From assembly GCA_937919795.1 (NCBI GenBank), contig CALFOA010000041.1:1-6445 (forward strand): a stretch of 6,445 bases of DNA, written 5' to 3'. Each line of letters starts with the position of its first letter. The first letter of the stretch is position 1. The notes below the pieces were generated by a model that was not told where the DNA came from, ran no database searches, and saw only the letters and a list, made by a program, of their open reading frames with translations. The DNA is from an uncultured Neisseria sp. Lineage in GTDB: Bacteria > Pseudomonadota > Gammaproteobacteria > Burkholderiales > Neisseriaceae. A program made the translations under genes and the position numbers. This document shows, one piece after another, positions 5,204 through 6,445 of the stretch.

Positions 5204-5944
5204 ATGATTGTGCTGGAGCAGGTGGGCAAGCGCTATCGCAGCCGCGATAATCAAGGCTGGTTTACTGCCGTAGAGCCGACCAGTCTGACCATACACCAAG
5301 GCGAAATTTTTGGCCTGATGGGCTACTCGGGTGCCGGTAAATCCACGCTATTGCGTTTGATTAACCTGTTGGAACGGCCGGAGCAGGGGCGGGTGATTGT
5401 TGACGGGCAGGATTTAACCGCACTCTCGCCAGCCGATTTGCGCCGTGCTCGCCAAAATATCGGCATGGTGTTTCAGCAATTCAATCTGTTGAGTAACCGC
5501 ACGGTGGCGCAGAATGTTGCTTTTCCGCTGGAAGTGGCGGGGTGGGACAAACAGAAAATTGATCAACGAGTGGCCGAATGTTTGGAAATTGTGCACCTGA
5601 GTGATCGTGCCCAACATTATCCGGCGCAACTATCCGGCGGCCAGAAACAGCGGGTCGGCATTGCTCGAGCACTGGCGCCCAGCCCGCATGTGATTTTGGC
5701 GGATGAGCCGACTTCGGCGCTCGATCCCGCCACCACCCGCAGTGTGTTAGCCTGCTTGGAAGACATTAATAAAAAATTCAATGTGACCATCGTAATCGTG
5801 ACCCACGAGATGAGCGTGATCCGCCGTCTGTGCGACCGTACGGCTTTGTTGCACAATGGTAAATTGCTGGAAGTGGTAGAAGTGAACAACAATCAAATCC
5901 ACGCCCAATCCGAAATCGGCCGTGAACTGATACGGGAGGATTAA
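5204..5944 (+). CDS. metN: MetN, methionine ABC transporter ATP-binding protein (short form)
   Basis: Cytoplasmic ATPase of the methionine importer MetNIQ. It has 246 residues. Walker A GYSGAGKST at 40-48, Q-loop Gln91 (GMVFQQFNLL), signature LSGGQ at 143-147, Walker B VILADE at 163-168, D-loop SALD at 171-174, switch histidine 201 (VTHEMSVI). The start MIVLEQVGKRY at ATG 5204 is family-typical; the upstream purine stretch (5185-5195) is a modest ribosome-binding site. E. coli MetN is about 343 residues with a C-terminal domain that binds methionine and causes trans-inhibition; this protein ends about 20 residues past the nucleotide-binding core and lacks it. The meningococcal MetN is, as I recall, also short, so this is a lineage trait and not a truncation. 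metI follows after one base. The leader carries a SAM-II-like riboswitch. Confidence 0.94.
   Translation: MIVLEQVGKRYRSRDNQGWFTAVEPTSLTIHQGEIFGLMGYSGAGKSTLLRLINLLERPEQGRVIVDGQDLTALSPADLRRARQNIGMVFQQFNLLSNRTVAQNVAFPLEVAGWDKQKIDQRVAECLEIVHLSDRAQHYPAQLSGGQKQRVGIARALAPSPHVILADEPTSALDPATTRSVLACLEDINKKFNVTIVIVTHEMSVIRRLCDRTALLHNGKLLEVVEVNNNQIHAQSEIGRELIRED
5934..5940 (+). promoter_or_regulatory. Strong Shine-Dalgarno of metI
   Basis: GGGAGGA lies five bases before the ATG at 5946, within the last codons of metN. It fixes the metI start and is much stronger than the metN site, so metI can be translated on its own even if metN initiation is controlled by the leader. Confidence 0.85.
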
Positions 5945-5945
5945 T

Positions 5946-6445
5946 ATGGGCGAGCTGACTTGGGCGAAAGCCATTGATAATTTATGGAGTATGCAGAGCG
6001 AAATTCTCAAAGCCACCTGGGAAACCTTGGTGATGCTGGGGATTTCCGTACCGGTGTCGGTGTTTTTCGGCACCTTGTTGGGTATCGGTATGTTTGCCAC
6101 CGGCAACCACATGCTGTTTTTCAGCCCCACGCTCAATAAAATTCTGGATAACGTCATTAATCTGATCCGTGCCTTTCCGTTTGTGATTTTGATGGTGGCG
6201 ATGGGGCCGTTGACCTTGCTGATTATCGGCAAAAGCATCGGCCCGGTGGCCGCTTCGCTGATTTTATCGGTATCCGGCATGTTTTATTTTGCCCGCTTGG
6301 TGGAACAAAACTTACGCGAAGTGCCGCGCGGCATTATTGAGGCAGCCACCAGCATGGGTGCTTCACCGATGAGGATTATTGGAAAAGTGCTGTTATCCGA
6401 AGCGCGCTCCGGCATGGTGTTGAGTATTACCGTATTGACCATCGG
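5946..6445 (+). CDS. metI: MetI, methionine ABC transporter permease (3' end missing)
   Basis: Inner-membrane permease of the methionine importer. The frame opens at ATG 5946 and runs off the window after 166 codons, against about 217-230 residues for the family, so roughly a quarter is missing. Seen features: a hydrophilic start MGELTWAKAIDNLW, a first membrane segment from about residue 24 to 50 (starts TWETLVMLG), NLIRAFPFVILMVA at about 72-85 (the RxxPF motif of MetI proteins), IGPVAASLILSVSGMFYFARLVEQ at about 98-121 (written as IGPVAASLILSVSG and MFYFARLVEQ), and the EAA loop EAATSMGASPMRIIGKVLL, which docks on MetN. It begins one base after the metN stop. The lipoprotein gene metQ would be expected beyond the window, but this cannot be seen. 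Confidence 0.94.
   Translation, partial: MGELTWAKAIDNLWSMQSEILKATWETLVMLGISVPVSVFFGTLLGIGMFATGNHMLFFSPTLNKILDNVINLIRAFPFVILMVAMGPLTLLIIGKSIGPVAASLILSVSGMFYFARLVEQNLREVPRGIIEAATSMGASPMRIIGKVLLSEARSGMVLSITVLTI

Noticed and set aside
5038..5250. 70-codon ORF over the metN leader and 5' end.
   Set aside because: Starts within the riboswitch leader, overlaps metN out of frame, and shows no recognisable protein features. Leader structure explains this stretch better.
5747..6280. Minus-strand 177-codon ORF across the metN/metI junction.
   Set aside because: Fully antisense to two well-identified genes; its composition is that of a shadow frame.
1..6445. CRISPR array, insertion sequence, prophage, tRNA or rRNA.
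   Set aside because: No regularly spaced repeats, transposase-like ORF, terminal repeats, or cloverleaf-like sequence was seen. The only dispersed repeat is the uptake sequence.

Overview
The window looks like chromosomal DNA from a Neisseriaceae bacterium, probably Neisseria itself. The main evidence is the 12-mer TGCCTGTCTGAA: six exact copies and one single-base variant, all between genes, mostly as inverted pairs at gene ends. This is how the Neisseria DNA uptake sequence (DUS) is distributed, but the sequence is not the classical ATGCCGTCTGAA. From memory it is the 'TG-wadDUS' dialect reported for N. wadsworthii and N. shayeganii. The proteins also resemble neisserial FtsH, ZnuCBA and MetNI. 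The species call is an inference.

Layout. (1) 1-1509 (+): the 3' three-quarters of ftsH, the membrane AAA+ zinc protease. (2) 1510-1636: two consecutive hairpins, one a perfect 18-bp stem and the other a DUS pair with a T run. They separate ftsH from a convergent gene for a DUF2288 protein (1637-1948, -), which has a perfect TATAAT 32 bp before its ATG. (3) 1949-2309: a mostly non-coding stretch with a lone DUS, a promoter whose -10 overlaps a Zur-like operator, a leader with competing hairpins, and a 31-codon membrane-peptide ORF (2218-2313) overlapping the next gene by ATGA. (4) 2310-4902 (+): a zinc uptake operon in the order znuC (ATPase), znuB (permease), znuA (periplasmic zinc-binding protein). 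A DUS hairpin lies between znuC and znuB, and znuB and znuA overlap by ATGA. (5) 4903-5203: a DUS inverted repeat closing the znu operon, then a promoter with a perfect TTGACA, then a leader of about 165 nt that starts with a strong match to a SAM-II (SAM_alpha) riboswitch. (6) 5204-6445 (+): metN and the first 166 codons of metI, the ATPase and permease of the D/L-methionine importer.

How it works together. ZnuA captures Zn(II) in the periplasm and passes it to ZnuB, with ZnuC supplying energy; the Zur-like box would shut the operon when zinc is plentiful. MetNI imports methionine, the precursor of S-adenosylmethionine (SAM). A SAM-sensing leader would turn the importer down when SAM is abundant. 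This MetN lacks the C-terminal domain through which E. coli MetN is inhibited by methionine, so feedback may lie in the RNA rather than the protein. The SAM-II-like leader is the most notable thing in the window, because this class is best known from alphaproteobacteria.
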